DNA from: Amphirosellinia nigrospora
Taxonomy: Eukaryota; Ascomycota; Sordariomycetes; Xylariales; Xylariaceae
Reading direction: 5' to 3'
NCBI GenBank assembly: GCA_004123355.1
Contig: SCHM01000003.1
Span: 7,397,058 to 7,461,057, forward strand
DNA length: 64,000 bases
The notes under the pieces were generated by a model. It was not told where the DNA came from. It made no database searches and saw nothing but the letters and a program-made list of their open reading frames with translations. Below, one piece after another: positions 20,862 through 32,040 of this stretch (the stretch's first letter is position 1; each line of letters opens with the position of its first letter). The position numbers and the translations under genes were made by a program.

Positions 20862-22626
20862 TTATTTTTCTTTGACGGGATGAAGCAGCATAGGCGGCAC
20901 CCCCTCACCACCAACGTACGCATCCCACAAGTTCTGCGCCCCGCCACCAGCAAACCAATAACTTGACCCGCCCCAAGGGCCGTCAACCCAGCCCTCATTG
21001 GTATACAATATCGAAGGCCGCTCGCCTCCCGCTTTGTTACTCGGCGGGCCTTTATGTAGACTAGCATCGAGCTCCTCCGCTGTCATCGGATCTCCGAACA
21101 CAATGGGATGCGGGACCGTCACGGCCTTGAGCCCGTGCAGCAGTGCAAAGGTCTCCATCGTAGCCTCGCTCACAAGCCACTGCCCATGTTGCCATTGCGC
21201 GTCGTTTACTAACTGTAGTAAGCGTCGCGATGTCCGGGATATGCTCACGACCGAGAGACGGCGCGGCGTAGCATCCTTGTCCGCGAAGCCGTGGATATCG
21301 TGTTCGTATACCCAGTTCGTCCCTCTCGGGTCGATCATGGGCATGAAATTGATCAAGTCGGCTTCCTCGCCAATTCCCCAGTCTGTCTGGAACCTAGGAG
21401 GTGGTTGGGGTCCTTGTGGTTTGAAGTCGGTAGTGGTCACCGGCCCCCAAATTCCGGTGTCGCCGATCTCGGCGTCGACGGTTTCAGTGAAGTTTTCGTA
21501 GGAGCTGTTATGGAGGGCGGGATATAAAAGCGCCCGTTGCGCTCCCAGAGATCATGTCGGCTTTGTTCCCTCGCGAAGACGGTGGCCGATAGAAGGTGTC
21601 GTAGACGTGACCCGTCATTCGCAAGTCCATCTCCAGTTGCCAGATGTAATCGTACTCTGGGAACTGGTGCGAGAATATTTGGAGGGCTTGATACATCTGA
21701 TCTTGCGCTCTAGAGGAAAGCTTGTTAGCCATATTATCTACCTCAACTTGACAATGTGTTTACTGACCCATGTTCTGGTATTTTGGGATACCATGCTTTC
21801 AATGTCTGCTCATTGAATAAGAAGGCCATATCTCGAAACTCTGCCGGAACATATCTACGCATCATCTGATTATATGCGACGGAGTCTTTTTCGAGGTGAA
21901 TATCATGATCTTTAACGTTAACTAGAAAGAATACCCTGTAAGCATTGTGGCGTTGAAGTGCGGCCTCGGCGATCAGAGCACGGAGCCATGCCCGCCTGTT
22001 CTCGGTGTAATCGTAATCATCCCATGTTCTGAGTACGATGGCCACTTTCCCTTCCGCTTTTCGAGATATGTCTCCTCCATTTTCCGAATCGGGATGTAAA
22101 TGCGAACGTCGGTGCACCGGTTCATGCGAGGCGCTCACAGACGCCATCGAAGCGCACTTGCTTTGTACGTCGCCTAGTATATATCATGTTAGCAAGGCAG
22201 ATAATCGTGAGTCCAAATACTATAGTGCAAATTTACCCCATTTTATTTCAGCCCAATCACGTCCCAGCGAAGAGTGGTAGTGATCGAATCGGCTGGCAGC
22301 TCGGATGCATTCTTGCGGGTTTCCAAAAATGCTCCTATCTCCCACTTGTGGTATATTTGTACTGCTGTGGCACGCCTCAAACGATACGGGTCCTGCCATA
22401 GGGTTGAGTTTTCCCATATATTACACCACCACGTAGATTCGGGATGTGCGAGTGCGTTAACTCGGTTGAGTTTTGAATCATATACGGCTCTATAGGTAAG
22501 TGGGAACACAATGAAGAAGATAATGAGTATGGCCCCCGCCGTACTCCGTGATAACCATGGGTAATGCATAGCACGACTGAGTGCGAGTCCGATTACGGGA
22601 TCGCAGGGACCCAGTCTGACTTTCAA
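20862..22626 (-). CDS. DUF3405 family protein (type II membrane, Golgi/secretory, glycosyltransferase-like)
   Basis: The first exon carries a hydrophobic anchor (STAGAILIIFFIVFPLTYRA) after a short cytosolic tail. The DUF3405 core follows: VAIVLRTWDDYDYTENRRAW, LRALIAEAAL, YRVFFLVNVKD, VPAEFRDMAFLFNE, WYP.IPEHG, then FPEYDYIWQLEMDLRMTGH, SRHDLWERNGRFYIP and TDWGIGEEADLINFMPM. The intron at about 21717-21773 (gtcagt...ctctag) joins in phase. The first intron (between about 22160 and 22245) has a clear acceptor, but its phase does not fit as read. One-base slips lie at CC 21586-21587 and at GGG 21529-21531. DUF3405 proteins are fungal and uncharacterised; the EMD motif and topology suggest a nucleotide-sugar-using enzyme, which is an inference. 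Confidence 0.85.
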
Positions 22627-24474
22627 TATTTAGAACGGGTTTAGTTGTGTGAAAAGAAAATAGGAAAGAAGTTTCCGCTCAGCAAAACGATTGTCAACCA
22701 TTGTCGACATGGATAAACGATAAAGTTATGATGTGGTTGTGAAACCTTGTAAACCTAGTGCCAAACTCTTATCCCTCTCGTAGAACGACGAAGAAATGCG
22801 GAAAGTACATCTTGAGCTACCAATGTCCACCATCTACGCAATCGAGCAGTTACGCGCGTCCTCCACTTAGACAAGGATGAGATGTTGAACATAGCTTTGA
22901 GGGTGGCATGTTAGTTTTCAAACTACCTTAGTTCCCGAGATGTATTATAGCCCAATGAGAGGAAAGCAACCCCCAGACACCTAGTGGCCGCCCACCTCGG
23001 CCCGATCCGGTGATAGCCCCGGGTCCTTGACCTAGCAGATCGTCCGAGGTACGTACCTAGATTACGTGGCGCTATGAAGCTACTTATTATCAGATGTAAC
23101 AAGAAACAAATATGAGTTATACAATCACAAAGCCTGAGGTGATTTTACAACTAACATACTCCCAACAAATTTATGGTATGGAACCTTAATTTCTGCATAC
23201 ATGTGTGCTCACATGGTGGTAATATTGGGGCGATATATGATTAAGGTTTTCAAAGCAGCAACCCACATATCCCAATCTATGATGCGTTGAACAGCGTGGA
23301 GTTTGTTTGAGCTGCAACTATCATTTTTGCCTAGCGGTACATACAAATCTATAACTTGATCGACCATATTTTACTTACCTATTATCGGACTTAAAAGTAC
23401 TCAGCATGTCCTACGGGGGTCCTCATTCCTTCACATAAGCTGACCTCGTTACTGAGCAGGGTTATGTCAATCGCCAGGATAATTGGTCAAACCATCCACT
23501 CTGCTCATAATCGCTAACGGCCTCGGAAGCATGACGGTCGCTCTACCTGCCTTTCCATTCTTTCCGATTCTTTCCGAAGTTCGGCTCGAGGAGCCTTTGA
23601 ATAACACTTACACCAGAACAAAACAACTTTGACAGCTGTATGAGACTAGAAAGGGTACATCACTCGATACAAGTGAATCAATGGTGAAGATGGAGATAAC
23701 GACTATCTAATTAGCTAATAAGAAGACGGGAGGGAAAAAAAAGAACGTACAACACCGAGGATTCGCTGGTCGTCACCGACCCAACTACTAATTCGGCCCT
23801 CGCTGGCTTATCTATGGGAGAGCGGACGGGATCCCGAGTTCTCCAGTGGGTATGGTCGTACGTGATATTCTACACCTTCAGATGGGCTTATATTGGAGGG
23901 AGCGTTGTGAGTCATTGAAGGGATGCTAGAACGAGGCGAGATCGGCGTATAGAATAGAGATGTGTGAACCCAAGGAACTGAGTAGCACAGATAATGGCTT
24001 TTTTATGCCTATGGATCATGCGAGCGTAAAATTTCAATTATTTACTGATTGGTACGGAATACGTCGCAAGTTGAGGAATATTATGTTTTTCTACTGATAC
24101 ATCATTAGAGGAAATGGAGAGTATGATGGAGGTATGATCCGAAGTGGGGTGTAGCGGCTGTCGTTCGGGAACAGCCACGTGGGGTAGCGTCCAGCTGTAA
24201 GGGTCGCTTAGTGGGGTGCACTGTGCCGCCATTTGCGATGTGGACGCCACCCGGCGACCAGTCTAACCCCGCTAAACAGTTTTGACACTCATTAACGCGC
24301 CTGCAACTTCAGAGCGCGTCCGTCATGATTCACACACCTCACCACAAGCACTAACATCGCAACATAATACCCAACTCCTAAAAAGCCAAAACATCTTCGG
24401 TTCCACCTCACATCGTTTGAAGAATCTTCAGGTGTCCTTCAGAACAACAAATAAACCGGGCCGCCCAATCTATC
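22627..24474. other. 1.85 kb gene-free stretch
   Basis: Composition is ordinary, with few ORFs. The 70-codon ORF at 24038-24250 (minus) has no support. The left end should carry the DUF3405 promoter and the right ~200 bp the nse1 5' region. It is the boundary between accessory genes and the housekeeping island. Confidence 0.5.
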
Positions 24475-25475
24475 ATGGATGAAGACCAAGATGAGCTTAT
24501 CGGGCAATATAACGATGGGAACCGGGCCTTTCTGCAAGCCTTCTTATCCCGGGGGACCATGACATTCAAAGAGGCACAACCGGTACTAGCCGCCATATTC
24601 ACAGCGCAGGAGAGGCAGGCCGTAGAAGCCGAGCAAATCACACAAGAGGACTTCGACTCCTACGTATCAGCTGCCTCGGCCGCCATCTCACCCTTCGACC
24701 TCGAGATCCGCAGCACCGTGCACCAGCAGCGGAAGGAGCGGGTATACGCCGTCGTGAACACGACGTCGGACCCGATGACGCAACTAGCGACGCTGCACAC
24801 AGCCGACGAGATCGCCTTCGTCAAGCGCGTCATCGACGCCATGTTCGAGCGCTACAACACGCCGCGCATGGAGGCGCTGTGTCTCGACGAGATGCAAGCC
24901 AACAAACTACGCGCCCCACCGCGGCCAGAGGAGCACGAGGACGAGACGATGATGGACAACGGCGAAGCACAGAGCCAGGCGGCGCCCAAGGGCCTCAAGT
25001 CGAGCGAGGTGGAGAGCGTGATGCGGAGCATGGTGGACGAGGGCTGGTTCGAGCGCAGTCGCGAGGGGTTCTACTACCTAAGCCCGCGGGCGCTGCTCGA
25101 GCTGCGGTCGTGGCTGCTCGACTCGTACAATGACCCGACGCCGAGGAGGGCGAGTGGCAGCGCGTCAAGTTCTGTGAGGCCTGTAAGGACGTCGTCACGA
25201 TCGGACAGCGATGCGCGGAGCGGGACTGCCTCGTGCGGTTACACGACAATTGCGGCGAGGCCTTCTTTAGGACGCGGAGGCAGCGCGCGTGTCCGAGGTG
25301 TAGCAAGGAATGGACGGGCCGACACTTTGTGGGGGAGAGGGCCGTTACGGAAACGGAGGCCTATCAGCGTGGGAGGAGACGGAGTGGGAAAGGGAGTAGA
25401 CATAGTAATGTGGTGGAGGACATTATGCATGAGGATGATGAGCAGGAAGAGGATGGTGACGAAGAGGAGGAATGA
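24475..25475 (+). CDS. nse1: Nse1, RING-like E3 subunit of the SMC5/6 complex
   Basis: The N-terminal 220 residues show the Nse1 winged-helix pair: AFLQAFLSRGTMTFKEAQPVL at the start, FDLEIRS, YAVVNTTSDPMTQLAT, EIAFVKRVIDAMFE and GWFERSREGFYYLSPRALLEL. The C-terminus is the variant RING: FCEACKD, GQRCAERDC, RLHDNC, FFRTRRQRACPRCSKEW, then an acidic tail. The frame slips by one base at GGG 25148-25150, exactly between the two domains; reading PRRGEWQRVKFCEAC restores it. Nse1 binds Nse3 and Nse4, and the subcomplex regulates the Smc5/6 ATPase in DNA repair. GC content and codon use are higher than in the accessory genes to the left. Confidence 0.9.
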
Positions 25476-26030
25476 TTAAAATGCGGATTGAGGGGAAAAG
25501 GGATTCGATGCTACGCATGGGATTTGAAGATGTCCATATTGACAAACTCGGCTATATCGCGAGTTTATGATTCTAGCTTTTCAGCGGGATGAAGATTCGA
25601 TCCCACTCCGAACGATGTACATATAACTCTGTTATAGTACAGTTTTGATACCCGAAATAAAAGTATATACACGGAATATTTCCTTGCTATCTACACTTTT
25701 ACCCTCTCACCAAGAGTCAAGCGAGCTCTCGCAGTGACTAGTCCAATGGTGTGGAGCTGAAGCTTTCGCCACATCTCAGAAGAAGCTTGATGTGGCGGTG
25801 CAAGTGTTGAACGTAGCTCTTGCTCACCCCCCGCCAAGGCCTTGGAAGGCCTCCCTCTATCCAACATCGCCCATGACAATCTCCCATAACATTCCATTAC
25901 CATCTCTAACACGGGGCTATAAAGGAAGCTCCATGCTTGCAAGCACCTACCTACTTTACCCTACTTTCTCCGTTTCCTATGATCCCTAGATTCAATTCTT
26001 CCTAGGTTCCTACATCCCTGACCCGCTACG
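25476..26030. other. Intergenic between nse1 and the membrane-anchored helical protein
   Basis: About 555 bp. It includes a pyrimidine-rich stretch (CCTACCTACTTTACCCTACTTT) just before 26031, the usual look of a fungal promoter or 5' leader. There is no supported ORF. Confidence 0.5.
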
Positions 26031-27309
26031 ATGTTAGAGTACTTCTCATACAAAAAGGTGAAGAAGCACAGGGAGGAGAAAGCCGCAGCCGAGAAGCAAA
26101 AATTAGAGAAAGAGAAGGAGGAGAAGAAAGATCAAGCGACATCAGAAACCCCCGCCTCAATATCTACTCCCAAGATCATCTCAACCCCCGCCGTCGACGA
26201 CAATGTCGCAGAAGAAGGAACACCGGTTCTCGACCACGAAGATGAGAAATTTCTCGAGCGACTGACATCGCCATCCGGAAGCTTGCCTGCCGACGAAGAT
26301 GAAGATCAGACCCCGCCCCACTACCACCGCGCGTCAAGACGCCCGTACTAGAAATTGACAGCGACGACGATGCGAGCACAACAAGCAAGAAGGAGGCGGG
26401 CAAAGGTAGCAAATCCAAAGGCAAGGAGAAAGAAACCAAGACCTCAGAAAACAAACCCAAGCGCTTCACATTCTCCCTCCGGCGCAAATCGGCACGGCCA
26501 AAATCGCCCACGGACGGCTTGCAACCCGACACCTCGACGCTCACGGTCCCCGAAGTCCACAGCGAAACCTCCGCCATGGCGCACTTACTAGACGACCTCG
26601 ACCTCGCGGCCAAGAACAACCGCGCCTTCTCGCTGTCGGCCGAGTCGGCCGAGATGGTGCGCCGCTTCACCCAGGTGCTGCGCGACCTCGTCAACGGCGT
26701 GCCGACGGCCTACGGCGACCTGGTCAACCTGATCGACGACCGCGACGGGATCCTGGCGCGGAACTACGAGCGGCTGCCCGGCGGGCTGAAGAAGCTCGTC
26801 GCCCAGCTCCCCGACAAGCTGACCTCGTCCCTCGCGCCGGAGCTGCTCGCCGTGGCCGCCGAGGCGCAGGGGTTGGAAGCCAGCAGCAAGGAAGGCGGGC
26901 TCAAGGACGCTGCCAAGAAGTTCCTGACGCCGGGGAACCTGCACGACCTCGTCACCAAGCCCGGCGCGCTCGTGGGGTTGCTCAAGGGCATCGTCAACGC
27001 CCTGAAGACGCGCTTCCCGGCCTTCATCGGCACCAACGTCCTCTGGAGTCTCGCCGTCTTCTTGTTGCTGAGCATGCTCTGGTACTGCCATAAGCGCGGC
27101 CGCGAGGTCCGCCTCGAGCGCGAGGCCGAGGACAAGGCCAAGGAGGATGGCCAGGCGGATGAGACTATCGATGGGCAGCCGAGGGTTGAGGAGTTGCCTG
27201 ATGATCCATGTTGGTTGATCCCGGCACGGCTCCGGCTCCGGCTCCGGCTGCCGCGCCTACGCCTGAGATAAGTAGCGCGGTTCGCGACGGGGCGGATGCG
27301 AGGGTTTAA
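26031..27309 (+). CDS. Tail-anchored helical protein, conserved in filamentous fungi
   Basis: The N-terminus is a charged coiled coil (KKVKKHREEKAAAEKQKLE) followed by Ser/Thr/Pro- and Lys-rich disorder. From about residue 175 a conserved helical domain runs HLLDDLDLAAKNNRAFSL, VNGVPTAYGDLVNLI, LPGGLKKLVAQLPDKLTSSLAPELLA, KPGALVGLLKGIVNALKTRFPAFIGTN. It ends in one transmembrane span (VLWSLAVFLLLSMLWYC) with a basic flank. Databases often call homologs 'ring-like domain' proteins although no zinc ligands are visible. One-base slips lie at CCCC 26316-26319 and near GG 27213-27214; the second changes the end to an Ala/Pro-rich tail with stop at 27307-27309, which I prefer to the Leu/Arg repeat of the alternative frame. 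The function is unknown. Confidence 0.75.
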
Positions 27310-28186
27310 TACACCAATTCGGTCACTCTGCTAGTTTAGTTAATTACGTAATGACGGGTCGCAAGTTAGGTGCAAGGATTGGGAACTGGTTTGTTTGCTA
27401 GGGCGATGCGATACGATCATGACGATGAAATGATACCCGGAATAATACGTTTTTTTTCTTTCTTATTAGCTTACCTGGCTTTTTTCCAAACGAGTTTTGT
27501 GTCGCGTAGCCTGCGGATTCTACCATTCCAAACAATGATTTCCGGTCGGCTTGTGTACAAGGATGGTGGATAGAGTATATAGATCATTTAGGGGTGAACG
27601 GCACGAGATACACATTGAGGATACGAATATCCGCAACTACCCGTAAGACGGAGAAGACGATGCGGATAAATGTAGCATGCATGGAAGATAACATTTGAGA
27701 TAGCTAATTATTAATACTTGCCTGTATTTATATACCACCATAGCGTAGAGACAGAAGCGAGTGAGTTTCTAATACTCCATGGAGCCGCTGATTAACCCAG
27801 CCGATTATAATTGGGTCCTTATATCCATGAACATCCAACTAGTTCATCAACTACTTTATGATACATGTTTGGTATCTTTTTTAGTTTATTAGTCTCTTAT
27901 GTGCCTCATACTTCTAGTCTATTACATCTGATTTTTTCCCCCGGCATCAACTTAAGGGGTGGACAATCCACCACTAGGGAGGCGGAAGCTGAGGCATCGT
28001 CTTCGGGTGACGGATACAATCCCTCAAAGGGGTTTTTACCAGACACTGGGATCTCGTGTCGCCGTGCGATGAAATCACTCGTAACACAACAAGATAGATA
28101 CGTCGCTAATGCTTATGATAGTTCCCTATAGCTCTCATAGTAGCCGGAGAACGAAACAACTAGAGTCAAGCTGTGCGGGAGGTATA
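27310..28186. other. Convergent intergenic stretch between helical protein and bre2
   Basis: About 880 bp between two 3' ends. It is AT-leaning in the middle, with no gene visible. Confidence 0.5.
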
Positions 28187-30037
28187 CTAATCATCCTGGA
28201 CCAACTCCTTGATCTCTTCACTGGCTGGCGCAATGCCGACCGGCTCGGCCTTCTCATCGCGGCCGCCGGTGCGATCGAGCACGCGCGCGCCGTCCTGCAT
28301 CCAAAAGTCGACTTCGTCGATAATATCGGCAACCACGTCCTCGACGATCTGCTCGTTATAGCGATCGGCCACGGCCCGCGTCTTCTCGAGCTCCTTCTGC
28401 TGCGGTGTGCCCACGCGCACCGTGTCCTCATCCACATCCATCATGTCCACATCGGCTTGGGGTGATGCGTAGCCGGGGGGTGGGTACCAGAAGTCGGGCC
28501 CGAAATTAGCCTCCACGGCACCGCCTCTGAATACGCTGATGGCGGGATAGTACCCGAGCATGCCGTCATCTTTGCCTTCGCGCGCGCCAACCTGTGCCTG
28601 GGGTTTCGATGCTGGCGGGAGGAACGCGAAAAGATCGGTGAATGCGGTGCCCATCGGTACTCCGTTCTTGTACACCTTGATATAGGAATTTGGTAACGTC
28701 CGTAGAGTGGGGACAGCATGGTTCGGGTTTGGTTTGTCACCCTGTCTAGTGCCCGCGTGGCCAGACGCTCCTACCGGTGAAGGGTTCATTAGGTCCTCTA
28801 GCTCTTTAGTTGTATGATAGTCAATCTTCTCGAAGTATATGTGTGCTTTAAACCGTATAGGTATCCGGTCCGAACGATGTTGGCTGCCTCCAAAACCTGC
28901 TCCTGCTCCTGCTCCTCATTAAGGTCGACGGCGGGGTTGTACTGTCCCTGCACGATCTTTCTGTGTAGATGTTCGGACGGCAGCCGTATCTCTAGCCCTA
29001 TTACGTCGCCCTCTTTCATATCTTCGCCCGGGGGAAGAAGTCCTTGGGTCGGGACATGTGCACCTTTTGGCCGGCGACATCTCTCAAGCCATAACTGTAG
29101 GCATCGAAGCCGACGGGGGCATCTAGCGACGCTTCTCGCCTCGCGAAGCCTATACGCACGTGGCCGTGCGCTTCGGGTTGGTACGCTGCGTCCTTTCCGC
29201 TGCTCGCGTTCTTGATCGCCCCGTCACGATTTAGAATCCCCCTCGTAATCTTGCATTCCCAGTACCATGTCCCCTCGCGCACGGCCACGTTGGCTCTAGC
29301 CATCCGAAATCCCTTGTCGGTCGTGATATGGCGTCCAGACTGGTCGAAGTACATGTGCGTAGAAGCATCTTCGAAGCTTATGTGGGGGCCGTGGGGTTCG
29401 GGCTCGGTCTGGCGGTAGTAGAAAGAGGAGGGGAAGACGGGATCGGCGATACAGTGGAGGTAGTGGTAGTTTTTCTTATTATATACGCTAGTGATAGAGG
29501 TCAGCGGGACGGGGAAAGCGTGTGCTTGACAGAACAGAGTAGACAGACAACGACTCACTGTTCCGAGGTTTCATAGAACTGGATGAGAGAGCCGTCGGGA
29601 GCTGGGACCTCGTGGCGATGGGTGAAGATGGGGCCGCGCGCAGGGTCGAAGTCGGCAGGTTTGGGAGGAGCCAACTTATATCGCAAAGGAGCAGATTCGC
29701 TAGGGGTAGGGTCCTTGATCTTGGGATCAGGCGTCGCTCTCGAGCTGTCGCCACCACCACCAGCATTGCCTCCGACCCCGGTTCCGACGCCAGCCTTCGA
29801 CTCGCGCTTCTTCAGCGTGTCCTTCTTGGTCCTCGCAGGCTTGTCGCGTGCCATGGTGGATGGGTCGTCGTGGGAATTTGAGTTCGGGTTCGGGTTCGGG
29901 TTTGGGTTCAGTGGCGATGGAATGGATGGTGTGTGGTCATCCTCGAGAACGCGTTTTTGAGGAAGGACAGATATTGGAAGTACCGGAGCCGGCACAGGCG
30001 TGATCTGCCTCCTCGGCGGGTCATCGCTGGTAGCCAT
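28187..30037 (-). CDS. bre2: Bre2/Ash2L-type COMPASS subunit (SPRY domain)
   Basis: The disordered N-terminus contains an Asn-Pro repeat (NPNPNPNPNSNS) and a basic patch. The first exon ends at 29559; the 71-nt intron 29488-29558 (gtgagt...cactag) joins in phase to VYNKKNYHYLHCIADPVFP. Then come FYYRQTEPEP, the SPRY core FDQSGRHITTDKGFRMARAN, GTWYWECKI, HVRIGFARREASLDAPVG, YSYGLRDVAGQKVH, a Q/E-rich insert, IPIRFKAHIYFEKIDY, a second SPRY part (SYIKVYKNG...GYYPAISVFRGGAVEANFGPDFWYPP) and a helical C-terminus ending LVQDD. One-base slips lie at G5 29030-29034 and CC 28870-28871. Bre2 pairs with Sdc1 to stimulate Set1-dependent histone H3 Lys4 methylation in the nucleus. Confidence 0.92.
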
Positions 30038-30512
30038 GGCGATGCGATGACAGCACCAATTGACTCTTGCTATAAATCCTCCCCGACAATCGACATGTTT
30101 CAGTTCAAAGCACCGCCATATACCAATGTCGGTGCCGTATGAAAGGAGAAAGCAAGCCCTGCAGCGAAACGTTTCAACAGAATATAAGCGGTGTGGAAGT
30201 GAAGGGGTCGAATGGATGAAATAGGTGGTGCAAGAATGTTTGTTCCTTGATAGCGAGCACCTTCACCTGCCTGCATTTATCTAATCCACCCAAAGGAGCT
30301 AAGTATGTCGGCTCCACCTTCTCAACCCCACCTACCCCGGACAGTCTTCTCTCTACCTGGTTAATTCAACTCTTACTATCAAGGTAAATCATGAGAGAGA
30401 AAAATCATACGGCACTTTCAACATAGAAGATGTTTGGCTACACAAAGTTCAGAGTTCTGTCTTAATATTAGGGTTAAGTAGCTGGCTAAAAAGAAAACTT
30501 AAAATTAAAAAG
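30038..30512. other. bre2 promoter side, no gene
   Basis: About 475 bp upstream of bre2 and downstream of the tRNA gene (both on the minus strand). Some pyrimidine-rich tracts are visible but no supported ORF. Confidence 0.5.
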
Positions 30513-30616
30513 CGATTCGCACGGGACTCGAACCCGCAACCCCAGACTAAACCTCTACCGCCATTTGTAATGGCAACAGGTAGGAGGTCTGTACGCTACC
30601 ATTGCGCCAACGAACC
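30513..30616 (-). tRNA. tRNA-Arg (anticodon CCU) with a 32-nt intron
   Basis: On the minus strand the sequence folds as a full cloverleaf. The acceptor stem GGTTCGT pairs with GCGAATC (two G-U pairs), with discriminator G. The D arm is GCGC-AATGGTA-GCGT, the anticodon stem CAGAC/GTCTG, the anticodon loop C-T-CCT-A-A once the intron is removed, the variable loop GGGTT, and the T arm GCGGG-TTCGAGT-CCCGT. The intron occupies 30549-30580, immediately 3' of position 37, the standard place for eukaryotic nuclear tRNA introns. CCU reads the AGG arginine codon. Confidence 0.93.
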
Positions 30617-31686
30617 CAAGCGACTGGTCACCTGGTCTAAACTCGTGAGTAAGCAAATTAAGTTTGGAGCGCTCCTGCCAATGTTAGTGTGTAGGACTCT
30701 GCATCCAATCACAGGTAACCAAACAAATCCAAGTCGTTTTTACTCAGATCTCAATGAGATACCTATCCATCAGTAGGGTTGGTTCATATTTATAAAGAAT
30801 CATCGCGCCAAACGAGAACTCTGCTGCAAGCACCCGCCTGGCGACCCGAAACAGCCCATGAACGGTGCCTAGGCCTCCGTCGAACCCTATCGGCTTCTTG
30901 GAGTGGTAGGCAGGTGCACCCAATGGATGAAGAAGGAACTGGGCATAGGTGCAGGCTATATAAGGAAATTCCGGGTAGCAACTTGTGGGACACTGAATGG
31001 GTTGACTGTATTGGATTGACTATGTAGAAGGGATGGAGGTCCTTACGCCTATACTATAGTATATGTAGTAGATGTGGGTCGCTACTCCTACACAACTCCT
31101 ATAGCAGACCTCCATCTCTTCTATATGCCTCCTGATTCTAGACCAAGTATACCTAGGGAATCATATGCACTCGCCATTTGAAATTCTACCCAATTGGCGG
31201 GGAAAGCGTCATCATAGCGCTTTTTAGGTTCGGGAGCAACTATACATAGCACACACAGGCTTTTCACCTACAGCTTTGTGAGGCTTTGTGTATACACATG
31301 ACGTGTATGTAGTGTATGTGCCATTAGACACCCTTGCGTGAGGCATTGATGAGAACTTAGATAACCGCGACCTGGGCAATCTGCTCCGGCGGATGCTGAC
31401 CTGAGACATGTTGCCGACTGTCTAAATAGTGTGGGAACTGAAGATATTTACAGTACTCCAAACCATCGTGACGTATGTCGCCAGAAAGAGTAGGCTAACT
31501 GCCCTGAACACGCAAACTTAGTGCGCGATCGCTAGAAACAAATGATTTCGCGTATCCGTCTAACCAAACAGTGCATAAAGCGGATGGAATCCGCTCCCGG
31601 ATCCTCTCATGAGCCGCCATCCATCGTCGTCCAAATAAGCTCGCGCCAAGCCCAAAACCACCACCCCATCCATGCCTACCCGCTCC
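30617..31686. other. Intergenic with a short inverted repeat
   Basis: About 1.07 kb with no supported ORF, apart from the inverted repeat at 31022-31126 listed separately. Confidence 0.5.
31022..31126. repeat. Short inverted repeat, possible miniature element
   Basis: ATGTAGAAGGGATGGAGGTC at the left is matched by the reverse complement of GACCTCCATCTCTTCTATAT at the right (about 20 bp with two or three mismatches), enclosing some 65 bp. It is a hairpin-like 105-bp unit. No clear target duplication is seen, so it may be a small MITE or a chance palindrome. Confidence 0.4.
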
Positions 31687-32025
31687 CTAGCGTACCAAGG
31701 ACGCCGTCGGCGCGGCACTAGGGCTAGGCGTGGCCGTGATGGTGACGTTATCGTAGCATTTCGCATCGATCTTGCAGTGGCAGCCCTCTTTGCACGAGGC
31801 GCAGTATGACGGGTCTGGGGGTTAGACGTCCATTGGATGGGCACGAAACCGCAGCTCGACGACTCTCGCCGGCAGTAGAGACATCGGTCGCATTCTGTTT
31901 GGTTGAGGATGGCTATGCAGCCCTCGTTGCAGTACCTAGAGACGCGGTCACCGCGTCTCAACACCAACACCTTCATACAACAACAGAGAACAAGACACAA
32001 TGAACACAATCAATTGAACAGCCAT
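31687..32025 (-). CDS. Small cysteine-rich, probably secreted protein
   Basis: The ATG at 32023-32025 opens a hydrophobic signal-like segment (MAVQLIVFIVSCSLLL). A cysteine-rich body follows: RYCNEGC, TECDRCLYC, SSCGF and, after a one-base slip at G5 31817-31821, YCASCKEGCHCKIDAKCYD, about a dozen cysteines in all. The end is a Thr/Pro/Ser stretch (TITATPSPSAAPTA) with stop at 31687-31689. The join between the signal segment and the first cysteines does not fit in frame as read and may hide a short intron or lost bases. Small secreted cysteine-rich proteins are typical fungal effectors or surface proteins; the family is unknown. Confidence 0.5.
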
Positions 32026-32040
32026 CGCTTATTTCTGACA

